DNA of 8,862 nucleotides from an uncultured Lachnospiraceae bacterium (GCA_910588895.1 CAJUSS010000140.1:1-8862), one strand, 5' to 3'; counted from the stretch's first letter, positions 1 to 6,476 are shown. Numbers and translations are program-made. The notes: a model not told the origin generated them from the letters alone.

Positions 1-348
1 AAGTGGATGAAGAGCAGATGGTTCCGCTATGGCTTTCTGATCTTCTTTTTGATCATGTTTTGCCAGATGCTGTGGAACACCTATCTGGTATCTTCCGGCG
101 CCCATGATCTTAGGCAGGTGGTGACGCTGCTCTGGACCTTTAAGCTGCCTTGGCACTGGGCCTATCACAAAACGATCCTGCATCCTGGCGTGGCGCAGTT
201 TTCGTTCGGGTTTTACAGCGTCATGCTGACCTCCACCGTGCTGGGCCTGATCACCATGGTCCTGTTCAAGCCGCGCAGCTGGTGTGTTTACTGCCCTATG
301 GGCACCATGACGCAGCTGATCTGTAAGGCAAAGGATGGCAGAACGTGA
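1..348 (+). CDS. membrane protein with 4Fe-4S-type CxxCP motif (5' end unresolved)
   Basis: The first ATG in view is at position 7, but the frame is open to the window edge, so the gene may begin upstream. From that ATG the product has 113 residues. Two hydrophobic stretches (about residues 8-25 and 66-88) look like membrane segments. Just after the second, near the C-terminus, comes the motif CVYCPMGTMTQLIC (about residues 93-106). A Cys-x-x-Cys-Pro placed directly after a transmembrane helix is typical of NapH/polyferredoxin-like proteins that feed electrons through the membrane. A full ferredoxin CxxCxxCxxxC set is not visible, so cluster binding is inferred. The gene lies 92 nt ahead of thioredoxin on the same strand, which suggests a role in the same redox module. 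An alternative is that this is only the last part of a longer polytopic ferredoxin-like protein. Confidence 0.6.
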   Translation, partial: KWMKSRWFRYGFLIFFLIMFCQMLWNTYLVSSGAHDLRQVVTLLWTFKLPWHWAYHKTILHPGVAQFSFGFYSVMLTSTVLGLITMVLFKPRSWCVYCPMGTMTQLICKAKDGRT

Positions 349-357
349 TCTTATCAC
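345..357. promoter_or_regulatory. short palindrome between membrane gene and thioredoxin
   Basis: GTGATcttATCAC is a perfect 5-bp inverted repeat over the end of the upstream gene. It could be an operator half-site pair of the CRP/FNR style (GTGA...TCAC) or a weak RNA hairpin. It does not match the TGGCATATG palindromes in front of the Crp/Fnr gene of this window, and no run of T follows it. Function is a guess. Confidence 0.2.
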
Positions 358-440
358 AGAAGCCGGTCATATTTTGGGGTATACTAAGGGCATAGAACAA
401 AAAACCATGATATTTAGGAAAGAAAAAGGAGGGCAAAACC

Positions 441-746
441 ATGTTTGCTGTGGATATCAACAAAGGAAATTTTAAAGAGGAAGTTATGGGTTCTGACCGG
501 CCGGTCTTACTAGATCTCTGGGCACCCTGGTGCGGTCCCTGCCGCATGATGGCTCCCATCGTGGAGGAGATCGCGAAGGAACGCCCGGACATCAAGGTCG
601 GCAAGATCAACGTGGATGAGCAGCCGGAGCTGGCCAGCCAGTTTGGCGTTATGAACATCCCTACCTTGGTGGTGATGAAGAACGGAAAGATCACAGACCA
701 GGCGATGGGCACGAGAACGAAGGCTCAGGTCCTGGAAATGCTGTAG
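441..746 (+). CDS. trxA: thioredoxin
   Basis: This is a small cytosolic dithiol-disulfide oxidoreductase that keeps protein thiols reduced. The product has 101 residues, close to the usual 105-110. The active site WAPWCGPC ends at Cys31 and Cys34, the buried Asp25 (equivalent of E. coli Asp26) is in LLDLW, and the cis-proline is Pro74 in MNIPTL, so the fold and catalysis should be intact. ATG 441 is preceded by AAAGGAGGG at a good distance. A TATACT box at 380-385 could be its -10, but no good -35 is present. The stop codon lies 12 nt before the TTG start of the next gene, so the two are very probably cotranscribed. The flavoprotein next door suggests a dedicated role in CoA or low-molecular-weight thiol and persulfide metabolism rather than being the only general thioredoxin. 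That role is inference. Confidence 0.95.
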   Translation: MFAVDINKGNFKEEVMGSDRPVLLDLWAPWCGPCRMMAPIVEEIAKERPDIKVGKINVDEQPELASQFGVMNIPTLVVMKNGKITDQAMGTRTKAQVLEML

Positions 747-750
747 GAGG
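745..750 (+). promoter_or_regulatory. Shine-Dalgarno that sets a TTG start for the flavoprotein gene
   Basis: AGGAGG begins inside the thioredoxin stop codon (TAG 744-746) and is followed by 8 nt and then TTG at 759. The upstream in-frame GTG at 750 shares its first base with this SD, so it cannot be served by it. The TTG start places the family motif KIVIVGGVAGG at residues 4-14, as usual, and puts the active Cys at residue 44. Confidence 0.75.
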
Positions 751-758
751 TGAGGAGA

Positions 759-2456
759 TTGGGACAGAAGATCGTGATCGTAGGCGGGGTGGCCGGGGGA
801 GCCACGGCGGCGGCGCGGATCCGCAGGTTAGATGAGCAGGCAGAGATCCTGGTCTTTGAACGGTCCGGATACATCTCTTATGCCAACTGTGGCCTGCCCT
901 ACTATATCGGGGACGTGATCGCCGATCCAGGGGCATTGACCCTGCAGACTCCGGAGAGCTTTTATTCCCGCTTTCGGGTGACCATGAAGGTGCACTGCCA
1001 GGTCACGGCCATCCACCCGGACAAAAAGACGGTCTCCGTAAAGGATCTAAAGACCGGGAAGGGATTTGAGGAGAGCTACGACAAGCTCATCCTGTCGCCT
1101 GGGGCCAAGCCCACCCAGCCAAAGGTCCCGGGAGCAGGGCTGGACTGCGTGTCCACCTTGCGGACCGTGGAGGACACGCTCCGCATCAAGGCGTACATCG
1201 ACCAGCATCACCCCAGATCGGCTGTGCTGGCCGGAGGCGGCTTCATCGGCCTGGAGCTGGCGGAAAACCTGCAAAAGCTGGGCATGGAGGTCTCCATCGT
1301 CCAGCGGTCAAAGCAGCTGATGACCCCCTTCGATCCGGATATGGCCGCATTTATCCACAGCGAGATGCGAAAACACGGCGTCAAGCTGGTCCTGGGCCGC
1401 ACAGTGGAGGGATTCGTGGAGAAGGATGAGGGGGTAGATGTGCTGTTAAAGGAGGATGCGGCCCTCCACGCCGACATGGTGGTCCTGGCCATCGGCGTCA
1501 CCCCGGATACCGTTCTTGCGAAGGAGGCAGGGCTTAAGCTGGGGGTCAAGGGCAGTATCATAGTGAACGACCGGATGGAGACCTCCATCCCGGATATCTA
1601 TGCCGTGGGGGATGCCGTACAGGTAGAGCACTATGTCACCGGGCAGGACGCTCTGATCTCCCTGGCAGGTCCGGCGAACAAACAGGGACGGATCGCGGCC
1701 GATAACATCTGTGGCGGGGACAGCCGCTATCCCGGCTCCCAGGGGAGCAGCATCATCAAGATCTTTGACATGACCGCCGCTGTCACCGGCCTCAGTGAGG
1801 TTGCTGCCAAGAAGGCGGGGCTCAAGGCGGATAAGGTGATCCTCTCGCCCATGGACCATGCCGGCTACTATCCCGGCGGAAAGCTGATGACCATGAAGGT
1901 GGTGTTCGAGAAGGAGACCTATCGTCTCCTGGGCGCGCAGATCATAGGGTACGAGGGCGTGGATAAACGGATCGATGTCCTGGCGACCGCCATCCATGCC
2001 AGGATGAGGGCCACCGAGCTGACGGAGCTGGACTTAGCCTATGCGCCGCCCTATTCCTCCGCCAAGGATCCGGTCAATATAGCCGGCTTCATGATCGACA
2101 ACATCGAAAAAGGGATCCTGCGGCAATGGTCTCTGGAGGATGTGGACCGCCTCCCGCGGGACGGGAGCGTCACCCTGCTGGATACAAGGACGGCAGGAGA
2201 GTACAGCAGAGGGCATCTGGAGGGGGCTGTGAACATCCCCGTGGATGAGCTGCGCAAGCGGCTGGATGAGGTGGAACGGGACAGACCGGTCTATGTGATC
2301 TGCCAGAGCGGTCTGCGCAGCTACATCGCCTGCCGGATCCTGGCCGGATATGGCTATGAAGCGTACAACTTCGCCGGCGGCTACCGGTTCTATGACGCGG
2401 TGGTCAATGACCGCTGTCTGATCGTATCGGCTTCCCCCTGCGGGATGGAACGATGA
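759..2456 (+). CDS. CoA-disulfide reductase-type FAD oxidoreductase with rhodanese domain
   Basis: Members of this fused family use NAD(P)H and FAD to reduce CoA disulfide, CoA persulfide or polysulfide at one active cysteine; the rhodanese domain handles sulfane sulfur. The TTG start gives 565 residues, normal for the fused form. In order: FAD-binding GGVAGG (9-14); SYANCGLPYY with redox Cys44, matching Cys43 of S. aureus CoA-disulfide reductase; the NAD(P)H-binding glycine loop GGGFIG (159-164); FAD-contacting YAVGDA (281-286); a dimerisation domain around 325-440; and a rhodanese domain from about 458, with DTR at 475-477 and Cys515 in the loop CQSGLRS. All key residues are present. It follows thioredoxin by 12 nt, suggesting thioredoxin recycles thiols or persulfides made by this enzyme. 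Its stop lies 6 nt from that of the convergent Crp/Fnr gene. NADH oxidase activity is an alternative; substrate cannot be told from sequence. Confidence 0.9.
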   Translation: MGQKIVIVGGVAGGATAAARIRRLDEQAEILVFERSGYISYANCGLPYYIGDVIADPGALTLQTPESFYSRFRVTMKVHCQVTAIHPDKKTVSVKDLKTGKGFEESYDKLILSPGAKPTQPKVPGAGLDCVSTLRTVEDTLRIKAYIDQHHPRSAVLAGGGFIGLELAENLQKLGMEVSIVQRSKQLMTPFDPDMAAFIHSEMRKHGVKLVLGRTVEGFVEKDEGVDVLLKEDAALHADMVVLAIGVTPDTVLAKEAGLKLGVKGSIIVNDRMETSIPDIYAVGDAVQVEHYVTGQDALISLAGPANKQGRIAADNICGGDSRYPGSQGSSIIKIFDMTAAVTGLSEVAAKKAGLKADKVILSPMDHAGYYPGGKLMTMKVVFEKETYRLLGAQIIGYEGVDKRIDVLATAIHARMRATELTELDLAYAPPYSSAKDPVNIAGFMIDNIEKGILRQWSLEDVDRLPRDGSVTLLDTRTAGEYSRGHLEGAVNIPVDELRKRLDEVERDRPVYVICQSGLRSYIACRILAGYGYEAYNFAGGYRFYDAVVNDRCLIVSASPCGMER

Positions 2457-2467
2457 GCGGTCTCATC
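2452..2467. terminator. stem-loop spanning both convergent stop codons
   Basis: GATGAG-cggt-CTCATC forms a 6-bp perfect stem with a 4-nt loop. It contains the stop codon of the rightward flavoprotein gene (2454-2456) and that of the leftward Crp/Fnr gene (2463-2465 on the complement). Only three T follow on the plus strand and none on the minus strand, so it is at best a weak bidirectional terminator or a 3'-end stabiliser. Confidence 0.35.
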
Positions 2468-3122
2468 CGTCGTTTAAGGCCTCCAGCTTGGCCCGGTGGG
2501 TGATCCAGATCACGCCCCGGGTCTGCCGGATCATGTCCTCGCGCTGGAAATAACGGAGCATCCGGGTCACCACCTCCCGATGGGTCCCCAGATGATGGGC
2601 GATGCTCTCATGGGTGATGTGGAGGCAGTCTGTATCCTCTATGGCAGCCTCCTCTAAAAGGAACGTGGCCACACGTTTGTCCATGCTCTTCCACATGACC
2701 TGCTCGATCAGCCACATGACCTCCGAAAACCGGGAGGCCATGATCTCATTGGTGTGATTGGCTAAAGGGGCGGACTGCTCCATGATCTGCTTGTAGACAT
2801 CCGCAGGGATGATCCACAGGTCGGTGTCCTTTTCGGCGGTGATCGTCACATCAAACTGGATGGAATGCAGGATGCAGGAGGCAGAAAACAGACAGATATC
2901 CCGGTCGAACAGACGGTAGATGGTGACCTCCCGCCCTTCGGAGGAGAGGATGAACGCTCTTAGCTGGCCGGATCTTACGAGCAGCAGTCCGGTGCAGTCT
3001 GTGCGACCGTTGTGGAGCAGGGCCCCTTTTTTCACGGTGCGGCAGATCACACTGCCCAAGATCATTTCCTGCTGTGCGTGCGTCAGCTTGTCCCATATGG
3101 GAAGATAGCTTGAAAATTCCAT
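2463..3122 (-). CDS. Crp/Fnr family transcription regulator
   Basis: The product has 219 residues, the usual size for the family. Residues about 20-110 form a cyclic-nucleotide-binding-like beta barrel (GLLLVRSGQLR, GREVTIYRLFDRD). A long dimerisation helix covers about 120-150, and a C-terminal winged helix has its HTH around 168-192 (THESIAHHLGTHREVVTRML). Recognition-helix residues Glu183, Thr186 and Arg187 align with the E-S-R of FNR. Cys27, 43, 77, 83 and 166 are present but the FNR N-terminal cluster spacing is not, so an oxygen-labile 4Fe-4S cluster is unlikely; thiol or heme sensing stays open. AAGGAG lies 8 nt before ATG 3122. Its position tail-to-tail with the flavoprotein gene suggests control of the redox module, though the best operators in view sit before its own gene. 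Confidence 0.9.
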   Translation of the reverse strand: MEFSSYLPIWDKLTHAQQEMILGSVICRTVKKGALLHNGRTDCTGLLLVRSGQLRAFILSSEGREVTIYRLFDRDICLFSASCILHSIQFDVTITAEKDTDLWIIPADVYKQIMEQSAPLANHTNEIMASRFSEVMWLIEQVMWKSMDKRVATFLLEEAAIEDTDCLHITHESIAHHLGTHREVVTRMLRYFQREDMIRQTRGVIWITHRAKLEALNDG

Positions 3123-3153
3123 TGTGTACGCTCCTTATCGTCGAGTTACACTT

Positions 3154-3182
3154 AGTATAAAGTCGTGGATGGCATATGTCAA
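3154..3182 (-). promoter_or_regulatory. sigma-A promoter of the Crp/Fnr gene
   Basis: Read on the minus strand: TTGACA (3182-3177, perfect -35), a 17-nt spacer, then TATACT (3159-3154, 5 of 6). Transcription should start near 3147, giving a leader of about 25 nt with AAGGAG at 3136-3131. The -35 box is part of the proximal palindrome. Confidence 0.8.
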
Positions 3183-3207
3183 TCGGGTTGGGATGGCATA
3201 TGCCATC
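3168..3207. promoter_or_regulatory. two tandem palindromic operators, 24 bp apart
   Basis: The distal site is a perfect 16-bp palindrome, GATGGCATATGCCATC (3192-3207). The proximal copy (from 3168) keeps the first 11 bases, GATGGCATATG, then reads TCAA where the distal copy has CCAT, so on the minus strand it supplies the -35 box TTGACA. The size and two-fold symmetry fit a Crp/Fnr dimer. The proximal site would block sigma-A at -35 while the distal one lies about 24 bp upstream, so negative autoregulation is the simplest reading. The rightward HAD promoter starts about 50 bp away and may also be affected. Confidence 0.65.
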
Positions 3208-3254
3208 TGTAGCATCCAAAGCCCCAAAAACGTTGTCTGATGGACACAAAAGCA

Positions 3255-3283
3255 TTGACAGATCTTTGCCGCAAGATGATAAT
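3255..3283 (+). promoter_or_regulatory. sigma-A promoter of the HAD phosphatase gene
   Basis: TTGACA (3255-3260, perfect -35), 17-nt spacer, GATAAT (3278-3283, 5 of 6). The expected start is near 3290, giving a leader of about 48 nt. The leader contains a short hairpin GACCA-tcttg-TGGTC (3295-3309) before the AAGGAG at 3324-3329; the hairpin is too small to call a riboswitch. Confidence 0.75.
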
Positions 3284-3337
3284 AACAAGAGACGGACCAT
3301 CTTGTGGTCTATAAGATAACGAAAAGGAGAGGGACAC

Positions 3338-4009
3338 ATGATAAAAGCAGTGATCTTTGATATGGACGGATTGATGATCGACAGTGAGCGGGTCACATTT
3401 GACGGTTATAAGATCGAGTGCGGGAAGCTGGGGCTGGAGATGACGGAGGAGTTTTATAAGCAGACCCTGGGGCTTCCGCTGCCCAGCGTTTTCCAAAAAT
3501 ATCATAGCCGTTTTGGCCAGGATTTCCCGATGGAGAAGGTCTTAGAAAATGTACACCGATATATGGACCAGCTCTTCGAACAAGAAGGGGTGCCGGTGAA
3601 GGAAGGCGTGGACCAGCTGTTAAAGTATCTGAAGGCCAATGGCTACAGAACGGTCCTTGCCACCTCCAGCAACCGGGGCCGGGTGGACAAGATCTTAGGG
3701 CAGACCGGGCTGGCCGCCTATTTTGACGGTTCGATCTGCGGGGATGAGGTCGAGAGAGGAAAGCCAGATCCCGATGTGTTCTTAAAGGCCTGCAAGAAAG
3801 CCGGGGTGGAACCAGAGGAGGCCATCGTCCTGGAGGATTCGGAGGCGGGGATCTGGGCGGCCTATGCAGCCGGTATCCCGGTGATCTGCGTGCCGGATAT
3901 GAAATATCCGGAGGAGGGCTTTAAGGAAAAGGCAAGTTGGATCGTTCCTTCGCTGACAGTGGTGCTGGAGATGTTCAAAAGCGGGGAGCTGGCCCGATCT
4001 GGAAAGTGA
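3338..4009 (+). CDS. HAD-superfamily hydrolase, beta-phosphoglucomutase-like
   Basis: This is a cytosolic Mg-dependent phosphatase or phosphomutase of the HAD superfamily, 223 residues, typical length for the subgroup with a helical C1 cap. All four HAD motifs are present: I, FDMDG with nucleophile Asp8 and acid/base Asp10; II, TSS at 109-111; III, Lys142 in RGKPDPD; IV, EDSEAG with acidic residues Glu166 and Asp167. The cap lies at about 15-80. Substrates in this group are small sugar phosphates or similar metabolites, and the sequence does not tell which. AAGGAG lies 8 nt before ATG 3338 and there is a strong dedicated promoter, so it is probably expressed on its own. It is divergent from the Crp/Fnr gene across a 215-bp regulatory gap. 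Confidence 0.9.
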   Translation: MIKAVIFDMDGLMIDSERVTFDGYKIECGKLGLEMTEEFYKQTLGLPLPSVFQKYHSRFGQDFPMEKVLENVHRYMDQLFEQEGVPVKEGVDQLLKYLKANGYRTVLATSSNRGRVDKILGQTGLAAYFDGSICGDEVERGKPDPDVFLKACKKAGVEPEEAIVLEDSEAGIWAAYAAGIPVICVPDMKYPEEGFKEKASWIVPSLTVVLEMFKSGELARSGK

Positions 4010-4022
4010 GCCGGGAAAGGAG

Positions 4023-4054
4023 CGCCGGCTGGCATGGAAAGCAGAAGGCCGGCG
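4023..4054. repeat. GC-rich inverted repeat after the HAD gene
   Basis: CGCCGGC (4023-4029) pairs perfectly with GCCGGCG (4048-4054) around an 18-nt loop. It starts 13 nt after the HAD stop codon. No T-tract follows, so it is not a standard intrinsic terminator; it could be a 3'-end structure, a processing site or an operator. Confidence 0.4.
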
Positions 4055-4120
4055 TACACAGCGGTAACGTCCAGAGATAAGGTATAGAGGACACGTACAG
4101 AGACGGAAGGAGGAGACCGG

Positions 4121-4502
4121 ATGACCAAAGTATATCTCGTGCGCCACGCGCAGCCGGACTTTGACTGGGAGGATGACCGCACCAGGCCGTTGACTGCGGA
4201 GGGGATGTCGGACCGTCAGATCGTCCTGGAGGCCGCTGCTCCTCTGCACAAGGAGATCGTCATCGACGAACGTCTCCGGGAGCTGGAAAAGGGGGAGAAC
4301 GGGAACACCCATGGGACGGCCCTTAGGCACCATATTGGATTTTTATGATCCCGCCTTTGGCTGTGAGGATTTCCGGCGCATCATCGACTGGATGCCGTAT
4401 GTGGTAGAGCTGGACTTTAACGGGGAGACACTGTGTGCAAAGAAGGAGCTCTGCCATATTGAGAAAGAGTTTAAGGGGAAGAACAGAGCGGACCTGACTT
4501 AG
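4121..4502 (+). pseudogene. histidine phosphatase (phosphoglycerate mutase-like) remnant
   Basis: The start is healthy: AAGGAGG is followed after 8 nt by ATG 4121, and the N-terminus VYLVRHAQPDFDWEDD carries the RHx phosphohistidine motif (His9). The frame stops at TGA 4346-4348. The C-terminal part continues in another frame from about 4326 as GTILDFYDPAFGCEDF...IIDWMPYVVELDF to TAG 4500-4502. Joining the frames at one extra base near 4323-4326 gives HGTALGTILDFYDP, which contains the second catalytic His. The joined protein would be only about 126 residues, against about 190-200 in intact relatives as I recall them. The middle of the fold, including the usual SSPxxRxxxT region, is missing. 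So there has been internal deletion plus a 1-nt frameshift. Both catalytic ends survive but the enzyme cannot fold normally; a non-functional remnant is most likely. Confidence 0.75.
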
Positions 4503-4569
4503 TGTAGTGGCCCGTTCAAAGCATAGATAAGATAGCCTATCCCCTATCAGATCAAAGGAAGGACAGCTC
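4503..4569 (+). other. spacer before GNAT gene with GATAG/CTATC repeats
   Basis: This 67-nt AT-richer spacer contains GATAG-c-CTATC (4531-4541) and a further CTATC at 4544-4548. It ends in AAGGAAGG before the acetyltransferase. No consensus promoter is visible. The repeat could be an operator; support is weak. Confidence 0.2.
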
Positions 4570-5142
4570 ATGGAGGAGAGAGATGTAAGAACGGTGATGG
4601 AGACCGAACGGCTGGTCTTAAGGAAGATGGATCCGCTTGACCTGCCGGACCTGCAGAAGATCTTACAGGACCCTGCGGTCATGTATGCCTACGAAGGGCC
4701 CTTTGACGAGGCGGAGACCCAGGCGTGGCTTAACAAGCAGCTGCGGCGTTATCAGGAGGACGGAGTTGGCCTATATGCGGTCATCTTAAAGACGGCAGGC
4801 GGGACAGGTCCGGGCCACATGATCGGCCAGTGCGGACTGACCATGCAGGAGATCCCAGAAAAGAGGGTGCTGGAGGTAGGATACCTGTTCCAGAAGGCAT
4901 ATTGGCATCAGGGCTATGCCACAGAGGCGGCGAGGGCATGCAGGGACTATGCGTTCACCGTATTGGGTGCGGAGGAGGTCTTTTCGATCATCCGGGATAC
5001 CAATATCCCTTCCCAGAAGGTAGCTGTGCAGAACGGGATGGTGAAGACCGGGACATTTGTCAAGCATTACCGCGGTGTGGAGATGCCGCACTATATCTTC
5101 TCGGTCAAACGGGGGGGCGATCGTGATCCCGTTTCATGCTGA
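4570..5142 (+). CDS. GNAT family N-acetyltransferase (RimJ/RimL-like)
   Basis: The product is predicted to move acetyl from acetyl-CoA to an amine, either a protein N-terminus or a small molecule. It has 190 residues. The family entry METERLVLRKMDPLDLPDL is at 10-28. Motif A is VGYLFQKAYWHQGYATEA (103-120), with the CoA pyrophosphate loop HQGYAT, and motif B is NIPSQKVAVQNGM (145-157). This is the Acetyltransf_3 layout. ATG 4570 is preferred over ATG 4597 because AAGGAAGG lies just upstream; the first nine residues are then a short non-conserved leader. The last coding part runs through seven G (5111-5117), after which the tail GGDRDPVSC does not look conserved, so a slippage change there would only alter the tail. 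The tag gene follows after 65 nt, probably in the same transcript. The substrate is unknown. Confidence 0.88.
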   Translation: MEERDVRTVMETERLVLRKMDPLDLPDLQKILQDPAVMYAYEGPFDEAETQAWLNKQLRRYQEDGVGLYAVILKTAGGTGPGHMIGQCGLTMQEIPEKRVLEVGYLFQKAYWHQGYATEAARACRDYAFTVLGAEEVFSIIRDTNIPSQKVAVQNGMVKTGTFVKHYRGVEMPHYIFSVKRGGDRDPVSC

Positions 5143-5193
5143 CAGATCGCAGCTGTGCTCCTTTGGCGGCAGAGAGGAGAGAGGATGTGTGGC

Positions 5194-5199
5194 AGGAGG
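5194..5199 (+). promoter_or_regulatory. Shine-Dalgarno that fixes the tag start
   Basis: AGGAGG is followed by 8 nt and ATG 5208. A longer frame open from ATG 5136 would overlap the GNAT stop and add 24 residues with no similarity to the family, so 5208 is the better start. Confidence 0.8.
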
Positions 5200-5207
5200 G
5201 AAGGGAT

Positions 5208-5795
5208 ATGGAACGATGCGCATGGTGTTTGGGCAATGAAAAGATGGTGCGGTATCACGATGAGGAATGGGGCGTTCCCCTGCATGATGACCAGAAGCAG
5301 TTTGAGTTCTTGATGCTGGAGGCGATGCAGTGCGGCTTGAGCTGGGATCTGATGATCCAGAAAAGAGAGATCTTTCGGGAATGCTTTGACGGGTTTGACT
5401 ATGAGAAGGTGGCGGTCTATACAGAGGCGGATGTGGAGCGGATCATGGGGACGGAGGGGATGATACGGTCACAAAGAAAGATCCAGGCGGTCATCCATAA
5501 CGCGCGGTGCTTTCTGAAGGTAAGGGAAGAGTACGGCACCTTCAGCGCTTATCTGTGGGGCTATACAAAGGGGAAGATCGTCCTGTACATGGGCCATCAA
5601 AAGGGAGCGGTCCCGGCTAAGAACGGGCTTTCCGATGCAGTGGCCAGGGACTTAAAGAAGAGAGGGTTCAAGTACCTGGGGCCTGTCACGGTATATGCCC
5701 ACCTGCAGGCTTGCGGGATCATCAATGACCATACAGAGGCATGCTTCCGATATGAGGAAGTCATGGAAGGATGTCTTACACTCTCCTTTAGGTAA
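5208..5795 (+). CDS. tag: DNA-3-methyladenine glycosylase I
   Basis: The enzyme removes 3-methyladenine from alkylated DNA, the first step of base excision repair. From ATG 5208 the product has 195 residues. Residue numbers match E. coli Tag exactly: zinc ligands Cys4 (MERC), His17 (YHDEEWGVP), His175 and Cys179 (NDHTEAC), catalytic Glu38 (LEAMQCGLSW) and Trp46 in the base pocket. The helix-hairpin-helix part with KKRGFKYLGPVTVYAHLQACG is also intact. It is most likely fully active. It shares a transcript direction with the GNAT gene 65 nt upstream, and a strong intrinsic terminator lies just after it, so GNAT-tag is probably a two-gene operon. No alkylation-response (Ada-type) box is visible. 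Confidence 0.96.
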   Translation: MERCAWCLGNEKMVRYHDEEWGVPLHDDQKQFEFLMLEAMQCGLSWDLMIQKREIFRECFDGFDYEKVAVYTEADVERIMGTEGMIRSQRKIQAVIHNARCFLKVREEYGTFSAYLWGYTKGKIVLYMGHQKGAVPAKNGLSDAVARDLKKRGFKYLGPVTVYAHLQACGIINDHTEACFRYEEVMEGCLTLSFR

Positions 5796-5812
5796 GTATA
5801 TGGCTTTGAAGT

Positions 5813-5847
5813 AAGTATCGCACTTAAATGTGCGTACTTGTTTTTTT
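5813..5847 (+). terminator. intrinsic terminator after tag
   Basis: AAGTA-(T bulge)-CGCAC, loop TTAAAT, GTGCG-TACTT, then G and seven T (5841-5847). The stem is 10 bp with one bulged base. It ends the GNAT-tag unit. Confidence 0.85.
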
Positions 5848-5927
5848 GCTCGTTCTTGGTATCATCTTAAATAACTGCAGCAGGAAAAGTCAACCCTGCG
5901 AGTAAAAGAGGATGGAGGACAGAGCTT

Positions 5928-6473
5928 ATGAGCAAGAAGATCGTTGTGATCACAGGGAGTCCCAGGAAGAACGGGAATAGCTTTGCTATGACCGATGCTT
6001 TTATAAAGGCGGCAAAGGATAAAGGGCATACAGTCACCCGCTTTGATGCGGCTATGAAAAAGATCGGTGGATGCCATGCCTGTGAGACTTGTTTTTCGAC
6101 AGGAAAAGCCTGTACATTTGATGATGATTTTAATACCATAGCGCCAGCCATCTTGGAGGCGGACGCTATCGTGTTCACCATGCCGGTCTACTGGTATTCG
6201 ATCCCGGCACAGATCAAGGGCGTCATCGACAGGATCTTTTCATTGGTCGTCGGCGGTAAAGATATCGCGGGCAAGGAATGTGCGCTGATCGTCTGCTGTG
6301 AGGAAGAGGATATGTCCGTTATGGATGGGGTCCGCATCCCGATGGTGCGTATGTGCGCGCTGAACAAATGGAAGATGGTCGGTGAAGTCCTGATCCCCGG
6401 CGTCCTGAACACAGGGGATATCGAAAAGACCGATGGCTGCAGGCAGGCTGCTGCGCTGGCGGATAAGTTCTGA
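5928..6473 (+). CDS. iron-sulfur flavoprotein-like NAD(P)H:FMN oxidoreductase, copy 1
   Basis: This is a flavodoxin-fold cytosolic protein of 181 residues. The FMN phosphate loop is at the N-terminus (TGSPRKNGNS, 9-18), and the second flavin contact is MPVYWYSIPAQIKGVIDRI (85-103). Between them sits GGCHACETCFSTGKAC, with Cys49, 52, 55 and 62 in the spacing C-x2-C-x2-C-x6-C. That fits the compact C-x2-C-x2-C-x4-7-C cluster motif of the iron-sulfur flavoprotein (Isf) family, so a 4Fe-4S cluster plus FMN is likely. Such proteins pass electrons from ferredoxin or NAD(P)H to oxygen, peroxide or small organic acceptors. GGAGGA (5914-5919) lies 8 nt before the ATG. No clear promoter is seen in the 80 nt after the tag terminator. 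It is followed after 16 nt by a homologous gene, so the two form an operon that arose by tandem duplication. Confidence 0.88.
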   Translation: MSKKIVVITGSPRKNGNSFAMTDAFIKAAKDKGHTVTRFDAAMKKIGGCHACETCFSTGKACTFDDDFNTIAPAILEADAIVFTMPVYWYSIPAQIKGVIDRIFSLVVGGKDIAGKECALIVCCEEEDMSVMDGVRIPMVRMCALNKWKMVGEVLIPGVLNTGDIEKTDGCRQAAALADKF

Positions 6474-6476
6474 GCC

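Noticed and set aside
296..712. 138-codon open frame on the minus strand opposite thioredoxin
   Set aside because: Lies fully over the well-supported thioredoxin gene, no SD, no recognisable domain.
1446..1997. 183-codon open frame on the minus strand inside the flavoprotein gene
   Set aside because: Antisense of a conserved coding region with G+C-rich third positions; such shadow frames are expected.
3295..3309. Hairpin in the HAD leader as a riboswitch
   Set aside because: Only a 5-bp stem with a 5-nt loop and no conserved aptamer elements; the leader is about 48 nt.
2851..3505. Minus-strand frames crossing the Crp/Fnr-HAD intergenic region
   Set aside because: They run across two good promoters and the palindromes, and into the HAD 5' end; no SD and no family resemblance.
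3782..4333. 183-codon open frame on the minus strand over the HAD end and phosphatase remnant
   Set aside because: Overlaps conserved HAD motif IV on the other strand; composition rich in Arg, Pro and Leu, as usual for shadow frames.
5848..5927. Promoter for the flavoprotein pair
   Set aside because: Fragments such as TTGGTA and TAAATA occur but not at workable spacing; GCAGG...CCTGC repeat is too weak to call.
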